This document shows, piece by piece, positions 53,499-64,000 of a stretch of 64,000 nt of DNA (its first letter is position 1; every line of letters starts with the position of its first letter). The notes below the pieces were generated by a model. It did not search any database. It was not told the origin of the DNA and saw only the letters and a program-made list of their open reading frames with translations. A program made the translations under genes and the position numbers. Location of the stretch: assembly GCF_041200025.1 (NCBI RefSeq), contig NZ_CP165628.1, forward strand, positions 4,402,001 to 4,466,000, given 5' to 3'. This DNA comes from Rouxiella sp. WC2420. Its GTDB lineage: Bacteria > Pseudomonadota > Gammaproteobacteria > Enterobacterales > Enterobacteriaceae.

Positions 53499-54710
53499 TT
53501 ACGGGTTGAATTCGTGCTGCTGTTCGAAACGCGAGAACTGGCCCGCAGCGTAAATCGACATTTTAATATCGCTATGGCCAACATCCGGCAACGCCACGAA
53601 ATGCCAGTTAAACGGCATATAGTTTTGTTCCGCCTGCTGCTGAGAAGTGGTAAAGAAATTCTCCGCACGCTCCAGTCGATTGGTGCCCTGCGCCATTGCG
53701 CCTTTTGAATGCAGTAGCTGATGATTTTCGGGATCGTCATCGCTGTTACCCACCGCAATCAAGATAGGTTTGGCAAAGTAGGCAGCCAGCTGGTTTTGAT
53801 CGACCCGAATTGGCGATGCGCGCAGCCCGTAAGGCCAGCGTTGATCGGTATCCGGCAGTGTCCACCAGCCTGCAGCGGCGCAAATTGCGGCCTTGACCTG
53901 CGGCTGTGGGAGCAGCGTCAACATGCGATGCACAAACTGACAGCCTCCGCTGCTACCAAACAGATAGTACTGTGACTGAGTGGTAATACCCTGCTGATGC
54001 ATGGCGCTGAAGATATCGTTGACCAGTGTGAAATCCCACTGCGCCTTTGGCAGACGGTGATGAGTCTTAGGATCCTGAATATTGCCCAGGGTATAGCCAT
54101 AACTGCCCGGAAAATCCTGATCGGTAAAACGCGGCACCACGATGCGGAAATGATACTGATCGGCGACTTTTATCCATTCATTACGATAGGCCGCCGCGTT
54201 GCGATCGACACCGGTCATCGCCATGATGACTGGCGTACTGGCGTCGGTTCCAGCCGGTTGATAGGTAAAGACCTCAAGCGGCTTTTTATTGCCACCGGCA
54301 GGAAAATAGAAGCTGCCGGTGCCGTCAGCCAGAGTTTTCAACACAATTCCATTTGGTTTAGCCGGCGCTTTCACCGGAGCCACTTTTGACTGCGCGGATT
54401 TTGCAGCCGCTGATTTCGCAGAATTAGCCGGTGCCTCGGCCGAAGGTGAAAGAGCAGCTGCTGGGGCGGACGGTGCCGCCGCAGGTGTAGAGTTTGCTGG
54501 AACCGCTGTTGTCGCAGGAGCTGCAGGCGTTACCGGGACCGCTGGCGTTGCTGTCGCCGGGACAGGGGAAACCGGTGCAGCGGGCGCACTGTGGTTTGCC
54601 GCCGCAGCATCAGTTGCAGCAGGCAAGGAGTTCGTCGTCGATGAATTATCGGCTTCAACTGTTGCAGAAAAAACCAGCAACAAAACGGCCAAACGCAGCG
54701 CTCTAATCAT
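53499..54710 (-). CDS. Secreted alpha/beta hydrolase with long Ala/Pro-rich linker
   Basis: I do not recognise a named gene. The 403-residue product has a signal peptide (MIRALRLAVLLLVFSATVEA), then about 95 residues almost wholly Ala, Pro, Thr, Ser and Val (about 22-118), then an alpha/beta hydrolase domain. The nucleophile elbow FGSSGGCQF, the acid-like NSDDDPEN and the late DVGHSD could form the Ser-Asp-His triad; the layout recalls esterases and PHB-depolymerase-like hydrolases. It lies alone between cysJ and queD. Export to the periplasm or beyond is predicted from the signal peptide. The substrate is unknown. Confidence 0.8.
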   Translation of the reverse strand: MIRALRLAVLLLVFSATVEADNSSTTNSLPAATDAAAANHSAPAAPVSPVPATATPAVPVTPAAPATTAVPANSTPAAAPSAPAAALSPSAEAPANSAKSAAAKSAQSKVAPVKAPAKPNGIVLKTLADGTGSFYFPAGGNKKPLEVFTYQPAGTDASTPVIMAMTGVDRNAAAYRNEWIKVADQYHFRIVVPRFTDQDFPGSYGYTLGNIQDPKTHHRLPKAQWDFTLVNDIFSAMHQQGITTQSQYYLFGSSGGCQFVHRMLTLLPQPQVKAAICAAAGWWTLPDTDQRWPYGLRASPIRVDQNQLAAYFAKPILIAVGNSDDDPENHQLLHSKGAMAQGTNRLERAENFFTTSQQQAEQNYMPFNWHFVALPDVGHSDIKMSIYAAGQFSRFEQQHEFNP

Positions 54711-54879
54711 TCACTATCTCAATAGGTTAGTTCTAACGCTCCCAATGTAAGTCATCGGGTCATCTAGAGTAAATACACCAAAGCGCAATAACTGTATATT
54801 CGCAGAGCAGATAACTCATGGCGTAACGGGCCACTTTCCGTTAATATGCCGCGTTTTTTGCAGTCAACGAGACAGTGTC

Positions 54880-55239
54880 ATGACCACTACATTATTTAAA
54901 GATTTTATGTTCGAAGCCGCTCATCACCTGCCTCACGTTCCCGCTGGGCACAAGTGTGGTCGTCTGCATGGGCACTCATTTGCCGTGCGCCTGGAGATCA
55001 CCGGTGAAGTCGATTCACACACTGGCTGGGTAATGGATTTTGCCGAGCTGAAAGCTGCGTTCGCGCCTACGTTGGATAGCCTGGATCACTATTATCTTAA
55101 TGATATCCCAGGTCTTGAAAATCCCACCAGCGAAGTGCTCGCCAAATGGATCTGGGACAAGATGAAGCCGCAATTGCCGATGCTGAGCGCAGTGCGCATC
55201 AAAGAAACCTGCACCGCCGGCTGCGTTTATCGCGGTTAA
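54880..55239 (+). CDS. queD: 6-carboxytetrahydropterin synthase QueD
   Basis: QueD makes 6-carboxytetrahydropterin from dihydroneopterin triphosphate in the queuosine (and 7-deazapurine) pathway. The 119-residue protein has the zinc-binding FEAAHHLP and [24 protein letters not shown] and the C-terminal [11 protein letters not shown]. Length matches the family (about 121). It faces queE across a tandem repeat array. Confidence 0.96.
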   Translation: MTTTLFKDFMFEAAHHLPHVPAGHKCGRLHGHSFAVRLEITGEVDSHTGWVMDFAELKAAFAPTLDSLDHYYLNDIPGLENPTSEVLAKWIWDKMKPQLPMLSAVRIKETCTAGCVYRG

Positions 55240-55296
55240 ACTGCCCGCCCAGAAATATCCTCAAGCTCACAAAATACCTGTAAGCCCAGGTTACAG

Positions 55297-56157
55297 CAGC
55301 AATTTTCAAAGCCATTGATGATGTAACGTGGCGGCAAGCGCGCAAGTCCCAATGAGCTGACATGAGTCAGTGATTCGGGCGAGCAAGCGAAGCAACGCTG
55401 CCACAGTGATAAGACGACAGAATGAATTTTCAAAGTCATTGTTGCTGTGGCAAGGCGCACAGCGCGCAAGTCCCAATGAGCTGACATGAGTCAGTGATTC
55501 GGGCGAGCAAGCGAAGCAACGCCGCCACAGTGACAAGATGACAGAATGAATTTTCAAAGTCATTGTTGCTGTGGCAAGGCGCACAGCGCGCAAGTCCCAA
55601 TGAGCTGACATGAGTCAGTGATTCGGGCGAGCAAGCGAAGCAACGCCGCCACAGTGACAAGACGACAGAATGAATTTTCAAAGTCATTGTTGCTGTGGCA
55701 AGGCGCACAGCGCGCAAGTCCCGATGAGCTGACATGAGTCAGTGATTCGGGCGAGCAAGCGAAGCAACGCTGCCACAGTGACAAGACGACAGAATGAATT
55801 TTCAAAGCCATTGTTGCTGTGGCAAGGCGCACAGCGCGCAAGTCCCGATGAGCTGACATAAGTCAGTGATTCGGGCGAGCAAGCGAAGCAACGCTGCCAC
55901 AGTGACAAGACGACAGAATGAATTTTCAAAGTCATTGTTGCTGTGGCAAGGCGCACAGCGCGCAAGTCCCGATGAGCTGACATGAGTCAGTGATTCGGGC
56001 GAGCAAGCGAAGCAACGCTGCCACAGTGACAAGACGACAGAATGAATTTTCAAAGCCATTGTTGATGTGGCAAGGCGCACAGCGCGCAAGTCCCGATGAG
56101 CTGACATGAGTCAGTGATTCGGGCGAGCAAGCGAAGCAACGCTGCCACAGTGACAAG
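55297..56157. repeat. Tandem array of seven ERIC-type repeats (124 bp units)
   Basis: Seven head-to-tail copies follow each other without spacers at an exact 124-bp period, starting at about 55297, 55421, 55545, 55669, 55793, 55917 and 56041 (last copy slightly short). The core CCCRATGAGCTGACATGAGT with CAGTGATTCGGGCGAGC, is a near relative of the ERIC central palindrome (ERIC consensus CCCCAGGAGCTTACATAAGT and AAGTGACTGGGGTGAGCG). The array fills the gap between the 3' ends of converging queD and queE. Each copy gives a strong hairpin (CTGAC-ATGA-GTCAG stem). Because 124 is not a multiple of three, no real protein can be encoded across it. Copies 2 and 3 read CCCAATGAG, copies 4-7 CCCGATGAG, and the first is the most divergent. 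Confidence 0.9.
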
Positions 56158-56168
56158 GGCGAAGAAAA

Positions 56169-56840
56169 TTAGGCGATGTTTAAGTATTTGTGCGTTTGCA
56201 TCGACAACCGCCAGTTCTTTGCAATACAAGTTGCAATACACAGTTTGGTGGCTTCATCCTTCTGGCTGATCGGTTGCAGGGCGATAATTCGCGCTTTCTG
56301 ATCATTTAGCGTTGCCAGCAGTTCTTCAAGAGCGTCGACATCACGCTGGCGAGCCACAGGATGTTTAATCTCATCGGCACGCTGCAATGCCTGCGGCAGA
56401 ATGTCGTAACCCCCGCGCATGTTCACTTTTGGTGAAACAGTTACCCAAGTTTTTTCCGAGCAGCGCACTTCATGCGTGCCGCTGGTTTCAATTTGGCAGC
56501 TGTAACCCTGCTCTTCCAGCAGCTTTGTCAGCGGCTGTAAGTCATAAATGCACGGCTCTCCACCGGTGATCACCACGTGTTTCGCTGTCCATCCCTGTTT
56601 CTGGATAACCTGATGAAGCTGCTCGGCAGTGGCATTGCCCCACGCGTCAGTCTCTTCGGTTTTTACCAGGATACGCTGCATATCGACTTCACGATCGGCG
56701 AATTTTTCCCAGGTGTGTTTCGTATCGCACCAGCTGCAACCCACTGGGCAGCCTTGCAAACGAATAAAAATAGCCGGCACGCCGGTAAAAAAGCCTTCCC
56801 CTTGCAGGGTTTCGAACATCTCGTTAATCGGGTACTGCAT
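56169..56840 (-). CDS. queE: 7-carboxy-7-deazaguanine synthase QueE
   Basis: QueE is a radical-SAM enzyme that contracts 6-carboxytetrahydropterin, the QueD product, to 7-carboxy-7-deazaguanine for queuosine. The 223-residue protein begins MQYPINEMFETLQGEG and has the cluster motif CPVGCSWC (C-x3-C-x2-C), the AdoMet region VVITGGEPCIYDL, ETSGTHEV and the end NWRLSMQTHKYLNIA. ATG 56840 gives exactly the E. coli length; the 26 further residues of the open frame upstream are not conserved. It reads towards queD across the ERIC array. No terminator is visible. Confidence 0.96.
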   Translation of the reverse strand: MQYPINEMFETLQGEGFFTGVPAIFIRLQGCPVGCSWCDTKHTWEKFADREVDMQRILVKTEETDAWGNATAEQLHQVIQKQGWTAKHVVITGGEPCIYDLQPLTKLLEEQGYSCQIETSGTHEVRCSEKTWVTVSPKVNMRGGYDILPQALQRADEIKHPVARQRDVDALEELLATLNDQKARIIALQPISQKDEATKLCIATCIAKNWRLSMQTHKYLNIA

Positions 56841-56978
56841 GCGTATCTCGGTTTTAAAGGGATCAATGTGCATTATCGCAGACATCTTGCCTTGAGCCAA
56901 ACCTATCGCATAATGCAAAATTGTGTGGGCTTAGCGCATCTGTCTGAAGGTATTGGGAGTTTAGCGGTTTTCACTTAG

Positions 56979-59708
56979 CTAAAGTTTTTCTGCAACGCGG
57001 GATGTTTGCTGGTTGAAGCCATGCTGACTCTGCATCTGTCGTTTTAGCCCCCTATTTTTAATATCCTTAATTTCCTGATTGACTATCTGAGTGCGATAAC
57101 TCAACCGCACCAAGTCCAGCGCTGCCGTATTGCTGGTATGTCGATTCAAGGCCTGATCGATGATTTTTTGGATAGAGTCTGACTTGCTCTGGGTCATTTT
57201 ATCACCCCGCAACCTTGAGAATCGCGCTGTCAGAGTGTCGTGGTCATCGTTAATTGTATTCGACTGCCGAGGCATGAAATTCAATATTGATAACTGCTCG
57301 GACAGACTGTCTCGACTCTCACCCGAAGCTTGAATATCATAGTGTTGATTTGAAAAATCACTTTTAGACCTCGGCGACGCAGAAGTTAAACTCGTTGCGG
57401 ATTGAGTGACTTGGGTCAAAATTTCCGCTAATAAAAGCGGGATCAAATTTATCGGCGAAGGTTGCTCCGAAGAAGAATTCATCGCCAGCCGTCTTGCAAT
57501 TTCTTGCTCTTCAAACAGACGATCTTTTTGAAGCGTGGCGCTGCCTGCATGAGCAGTCATTTGTCGAAAATCTTTCAGTACATTGGAAAGTAGTGAAATA
57601 AAGTGCACTAGAGGCGCACCAGGGTCTTTCTGAACCTGCTGAAGGCTGAGGTGATTAAAAGCGAGTTGTTTTTCGTACCTTCCCAGCCGCAAATATTCAC
57701 TCGTTAACGCGGATTCTAGCTTGTTCTGCCCAGTCATAATGCGTGCAGATAGTGCCTGCTGCGGACTTGCCAGCGCCGAGGTGTTAACCGAAGGCTCCGC
57801 CATGGTAATACGGCTTTTTTGGTACAGCGAGGCAATTTTCCGATCGTTGTCGAGAAGCTGGTAGTTCCCCAACAATGTCACGATTTGCTGCGCCTGAAGC
57901 GACAGAGGTCCGGGTTTTCTCAGCCAATCATTCAAGGCTTCATGTTTGATGCGATTTAACCCGTCCCGACTGGACTGCATCATCACCAGAGAGTGTGAAA
58001 AGTCATTTTTACGGGTGTTGAGGAAATGTTTTAATTCTCGGTGTGAGCCTTCTGACTGACCTGCGGCAAGCAATAGGTGAATAAATTTACTACTGGTTTG
58101 ATACTTTTCACTATTAATGAGGGCTAGCGCGCGCGTTGCGGGGGAAATATCCCATACTGAATGTTCAAGGGTCAGAGCGTAAACGTCCCGCGATGTCAGG
58201 GCCTGCGCGTTAAATAGCTGATGGATAAGTTCGAAATAGTACGACAAAAGTTGATCGACAGGCTGAACATATTCACTAACCGTTGCCAGCTCAACGCCCG
58301 TGCTGGCGCGCTGCTTTAGATACTCAGCGGCTTGTTCAGGCGAAGTTTCAGCAATGCTCGCGCATTTAAGTAACGTCTCGTAGGCAGAAATCAGTGACAA
58401 TGCATGATGATGAAATTTGAGACCTGAATTTTCTGCAAGCAGCAGGGAATGACGCTTTTGTAGCAGCATTTCAGGCATTATCGAAAGAACATCATGCTGA
58501 GTTCCCCCCTTACTTTGCTCACTGGGCAGTACAGCAGTCATTGTATTAGTGGCAGCAGTACGAGTTTGTAAGCCGGATGATCCCGCAATCCCCAAAGAAG
58601 ATGCCCCTCCTTCACCGTCTCGATCCTCGTCACGCTTACGCTTGAATCGGGACTGGTTTTTTTCCGCATCGTATTGACTTGGTGCAGAACCGGAAAGCAA
58701 AGAACAGTCGGCAACCAGCCTGACCAACGCCAAATACGCCTGAATTTTCTCATGGCGGATAGTCAGTGTCGGCTGCCGACCATAATCATTGGCAAAATCT
58801 AGCTCAATACAATCTTGTAACAACTGAAGGTTATTTTGCACATTTTGCCTATGTACCATCGCGATATTTCCGATAATTTTTTTTTCAGGTTGCGGTGAAC
58901 TTATAAGATACAACGCATCCGGCATTATATTGATATGAGTGGTAGGCAGTGTGTTCTGAGTATAATTTCGCTCGCCGGCAGGATTGAAATAATTGCTAAA
59001 GTTACTCTTAATGAAACCTTTCCCAATAGCGATATTTTTTACCTGGGCAAGTGAACGAAACAACGCCTCTTCGGAAAGCCGTTGAACTATATCTAAGACT
59101 TCATTGGGGCAACATTCTATTCTCTGTATCAATTGGCTGTTCGCTGCTACTCTGGCAAGCAAACTTTCCCAATCTTTTGCGGGTTGATAACCCTCTAAGC
59201 TTGCTTCGTATATTCGATTCGCTATAGCCAGGATATCATCTTGATATTCTCCAACGAGCAAATACACCAACTGATTATCATTAAGAGTCTGCTTGCTTAA
59301 GCGCTGTAACAGATGTTGGCTGTGCTTGAAAAGAGAAGTTAACGGCTGTTGATCCTGCAACGAATTATTGAACACTCTCCCCATGTAAATAAGAGTTTCT
59401 ATCAGGGTAAACACATTCGGTTCATTGTGGAGTCTAGGATTAGGCATGGTTTGAAAAAGATTTAATAATGTATTGTCGTTAAGGTTTTTCATCCAGCTAA
59501 TATCGACATCTCCCGTGCGTGTTATCTCGGTCATCGCGGTACAGCAGTAAAACCCAATACATGAAAGTCGTGTATTAGAAATAGCCTTATCGCTGAGCCA
59601 TTTTTCAATTAAAGAAACACTTAATCCTCGTGCTCCACAAGGAAGGCCTTCTATATTCATCTCTGTAATGGGATAATCGTCACCGATGATTAATGGCGCA
59701 ATTGGCAT
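56979..59708 (-). pseudogene. C-terminal 909 codons of an IS-split large effector-like protein
   Basis: I do not recognise a family. This open frame begins at ATG 59708, exactly at the IS boundary, and rejoins the upstream frame at 60959-62601 when the IS and one ATC are removed. The sequence is long, mostly helical in character, with many Leu/Gln/Ser. A basic cluster SRFKRKRDEDRDGEGG (about residues 358-373) resembles a nuclear localisation signal, and a Cys-rich stretch (GLPCGARG, LSCIGFYCC) is near the start. It has no ribosome-binding site before the ATG and ends 61 bp past queE. It is probably not expressed, or only from an IS promoter. Confidence 0.85.
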
Positions 59709-59717
59709 CTGTAGTGG

Positions 59718-60886
<1,169 letters not shown>

Positions 60887-60942
60887 TGGAGCACCTGTGT
60901 TGTTCTGAGGTGAGCATATCACCTCTGTTCAGGTGGCCAAAT

Positions 60943-62601
60943 TCAGTAAACCACTTCAATCCCGCTAAGCAGTATTTCCAGACGTTCACGACGATTATCA
61001 TTTAATACTTTGATAATATTTTCATACGCGTGATACCCTGCCGAAAAGACTTTCTGTTCATCCTTACTAATAATGCTCCTTTCCTGTAGCAAGGGAGAGT
61101 TATTGGCTGTTGACTCCAGTAGATTAAGCAGAGGTTGCCTCATCAAAAAACGCATTTCAAGCAATCTGAGTAATCGGTTTGCTATCACCTCGCGTTCTAT
61201 GGCATCTCCCCGATTGATTAATTCAGCCAGCGGCGTTTGGTAATCATAATTATCGGGGTGGTAATCATCCATTTGTTGCGCCTCCGTATTTTCCCTCATG
61301 CTATGTTCAATAAGCTCCTCAGGCAAATAGAGTCGAATAGTTTCAAAAAAGTAGGTATAGGTGTTTTTTATTTTACTAATTAAGGCGGGTGCGATAACTT
61401 CGGTCGAGTCAGCATCATGAACTTGAAGCTGTATTTCATTGATAGCGTTAGTCAGGTCATGGCTTTTTATGCCGATTAATGCATATAAATCCATCATTAA
61501 TGCCAGTTGCGCATCTTGTAATGCACCGTTCAACTGTAAAGCAGTCATACCTTTTCGTATTGCAAGATGAACAACATCCTCATTAAAAAGGGAAAGAAGC
61601 AAAGATTCAGGCCCTATAATATTTTCACACCTCATAAAATCATTAACTTTTAATTGTAATATATTTTGATTCTTAACAAGCTGATTACTCATTTCATTTA
61701 GGCGATAATTATTGACTATTGCATCTTGTATAATGGTTTCGTTATTATTAATAAGCCTTATTAAAGACTCTGTCCGCTCTTTATTTTCAAACACCATAAA
61801 ATGTTGAATTATTTCACCGACTCTTTTCTTCTGCTCAGGAGTCAAGCTGCTTTCAGCCTCCGATTTACGCATATTATAAAGTTCACTAATCAATATCGTT
61901 TGCATATTGGATAGTATTTTTTCTTTGATTTCTGGGAATAGCCTATCTAATACAGCTAACTTTCCAGGTAAGTCTTCCAAAGGTTTCAAGCCCCAGGAAC
62001 AATTACCCACAGAGTCGGCGTAGTCTTCCCAGTGTTCGTTTACGTGGTCTGCTGCCAAATTACGGTATTGGCTAGCGCATTTATCACCACCATGCAAAGC
62101 CTGGGAGACCACCCTAAAGAAACCGTCACCATCGAAAGAGGAAAATGACCTGTTATCACTTTGAACCAGACTGTAATGCTCATAATTGGCCGTAGAAAAT
62201 CGCTTAATTATTACCTTAGGGGCATTTATATCGCCAATTTTGCAATAGCCGAAAGGCTCCTGGAAAAGGATTTGAATATTCAAGGCATCGGCGAGCGCGC
62301 GAATAGTGATATCGGCCATATCACGATGCCAATAGCCGGGTGTTCGAATGTTGCCTACTGTCTTTTCTCGATGAGTTATTGCTTCCGATCGCCCTTCCCC
62401 TATGGTGAATGAAGTGCCGCCAAGCACTCTGGATTGAAGTGTATTACTCCCCGTTGCCGAGCCGAATAAGCTTTGTGGCTGTAAAGGCGAACTCCTCGCA
62501 TCAATAAAATGAGCTGTTGTACTATTGTGTCTACTTAATTGAGCATTTTGACTTAACGTTGAAACCGTAGAAGCATTAGAAATAACACCATGGTCTGACA
62601 T
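60943..62601 (-). pseudogene. N-terminal 547 codons of an IS-split large OTU-like effector, with 5 IS-derived codons
   Basis: This is the 5' half of the split gene. ATG 62601 follows AAGGAAG. The frame runs through codon 547 (GGG, Gly), then enters the IS (ATT GAA GTG GTT TAC TGA), giving a truncated 552-residue product. The first 70 residues are rich in Ser, Thr, Asn and Gln with no signal peptide, like the N termini of many type III effectors. Residues about 88-195 carry OTU-protease-like blocks in permuted order. The rest (200-547) is helical and of no family I know. The DNA is visibly more AT-rich than the flanking housekeeping genes. Function as intact protein is inferred, not shown. Confidence 0.88.
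62002..62364 (-). other. Permuted OTU (deubiquitinase)-like module, catalytic Cys replaced by Gly
   Basis: Residues about 80-200 of the split protein. First comes the usual C-terminal half of an OTU domain: GYWHRDMADITIRALADALN with IQILF (about 89-113; OTUs have W...ALA..LN..I.V here) and NYEHYSLV with the base His142. Then comes the usual N-terminal half: FDGDGFFRVVSQALHG (156-171), where OTUs read DGDCFFRAVSQALYG, then YRNLAADHVNEHWEDYAD (about 179-196; like LR..V..Y...N.E.Y). The Cys position (residue 160) is Gly, codon GGT at 62122-62124; TGT would be Cys. Pattern recognition from sequence, not a search result. Confidence 0.65.
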
Positions 62602-62636
62602 TCTGTCTTCCTTATATATCTGAGCGCCAACTCATA

Positions 62637-62673
62637 CATTCCATTGATATTTAATAGCATTACTTATGGAATG
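62637..62673. promoter_or_regulatory. Inverted repeat upstream of the OTU-like gene
   Basis: CATTCCAT (62637-62644) and ATGGAATG (62666-62673) are perfect inverted repeats 21 bp apart, 36-72 bp before the ATG of the split gene, where a promoter or operator is expected. The 314 bp between this gene and eno are AT-rich; apart from this repeat and the eno terminator I see nothing definite in them. Confidence 0.4.
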
Positions 62674-62872
62674 AAATTTATTATTAACAAGCACAACCTA
62701 TTTGGTTCAGTTATGAAATAAGGTTTTTAAGATAATAATAAGTAAGGTAAATAGTCTTACTCTCGCTCTCAAAGAGTCTAAAGAGTTTGTGAGCTAAATC
62801 TATAACAGAACGATTAAGTGCAATTTCTAAAAGGAAGGCGTAATAAGGAGCAATTGATTATAGACAGATATA

Positions 62873-62896
62873 AAAAAACCCGCCGAAGCGGGTTTT
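62873..62896 (-). terminator. Terminator of eno
   Basis: AAAACCCGC and GCGGGTTTT around the loop CGAA form a hairpin about 20 bp past the eno stop. On the minus strand it ends in seven T. Confidence 0.85.
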
Positions 62897-62915
62897 ATAA
62901 AGCCAGGATCTGAGA

Positions 62916-64000
<1,085 letters not shown>

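Noticed and set aside
55297..56157. Regular repeats that might be a CRISPR array
   Set aside because: The units are 124 bp, contiguous and nearly identical throughout; there are no unique spacers, and no cas genes are near.
55236..56241. A ladder of overlapping minus-strand frames of 60-101 residues with near-identical sequence (MSAHRDLRAV...)
   Set aside because: They are reading frames of the 124-bp ERIC units. Their 124-bp offset equals the repeat period, the frame shifts by one at every unit, and none has a ribosome-binding site. They are not a protein family or a repeat protein.
62602..62760. HrpL-type (type III secretion) promoter upstream of the OTU-like gene
   Set aside because: Only part of a GGAACC-like motif (TGAACC) is present on the minus strand, with no CCAC at the right distance.

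Overview
The window is chromosomal DNA of an enterobacterium (order Enterobacterales). Gene order and protein sequences track the Escherichia coli segment clpB to eno closely. cysG linked to cysDNC and a long RecX suggest the Yersiniaceae side (Serratia/Rahnella/Rouxiella/Ewingella-like); the genus cannot be fixed from the sequence alone.

Layout, left to right. (1) 1-4.6 kb: clpB (cut by the left edge), pgeF and rluD on the minus strand, divergent from bamD. (2) 4.6-9.1 kb: raiA with a CRP-type promoter, the pheL leader and attenuator, pheA, then aroF-tyrA under TyrR-type boxes. (3) 9.1-15.2 kb: the rpsP-rimM-trmD-rplS operon, ffh, ypjD and corB. (4) 15.2-25.1 kb: luxS, the small RNA MicA with a sigma-E type promoter, gshA, yqaB, a serV-argV-type tRNA operon (one tRNA-Ser, three tRNA-Arg and a 19-nt tRNA remnant), csrA, alaS, recX, recA with its LexA box, and pncC. 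(5) 25.1-33.3 kb: an accessory block with an amidase, an NCS1 permease and a biuret-hydrolase-like enzyme, then mltB, yjdM, and an aldehyde dehydrogenase divergent from a LysR regulator. (6) 33.5-43.2 kb: mutS, then the long minus-strand run ftsB-ispD-ispF-truD-surE-pcm-nlpD-rpoS, with ygbE upstream. (7) 43.2-53.2 kb: sulfate assimilation, cysGDNC and cysJIH, with iap between; there is no CRISPR-Cas locus between iap and cysH. (8) 53.5-56.9 kb: a secreted alpha/beta hydrolase with a long Ala/Pro linker, then convergent queD and queE separated by seven tandem 124-bp ERIC-type repeats. (9) 56.9-62.6 kb: a very large, AT-rich gene of unknown family, split by an intact IS3-family element. (10) eno, cut by the right edge.

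The main discovery is in block 9. The two long minus-strand reading frames at 60943-62601 and 56979-59708 are halves of one gene. An IS of 1249 bp (59710-60958), with imperfect 27-bp terminal repeats and an ATC target duplication, separates them. Removing the IS and one ATC copy rejoins them in frame into a predicted 1456-residue protein. Its N-terminal part carries the sequence blocks of an OTU cysteine protease (deubiquitinase) in permuted order: the His block first, then the Cys-loop block. The expected catalytic Cys is replaced by Gly (GGT where TGT would give Cys). This looks like a host-directed effector or toxin that has been inactivated or turned into a pseudoenzyme.

Other points of note are the tandem ERIC array, the putative biuret or ureide gene cluster, the 19-nt tRNA-Arg 3' remnant, and conserved regulatory sites (MicA, pheL attenuator, CRP site at raiA, LexA box at recA, heat-shock promoter at clpB).
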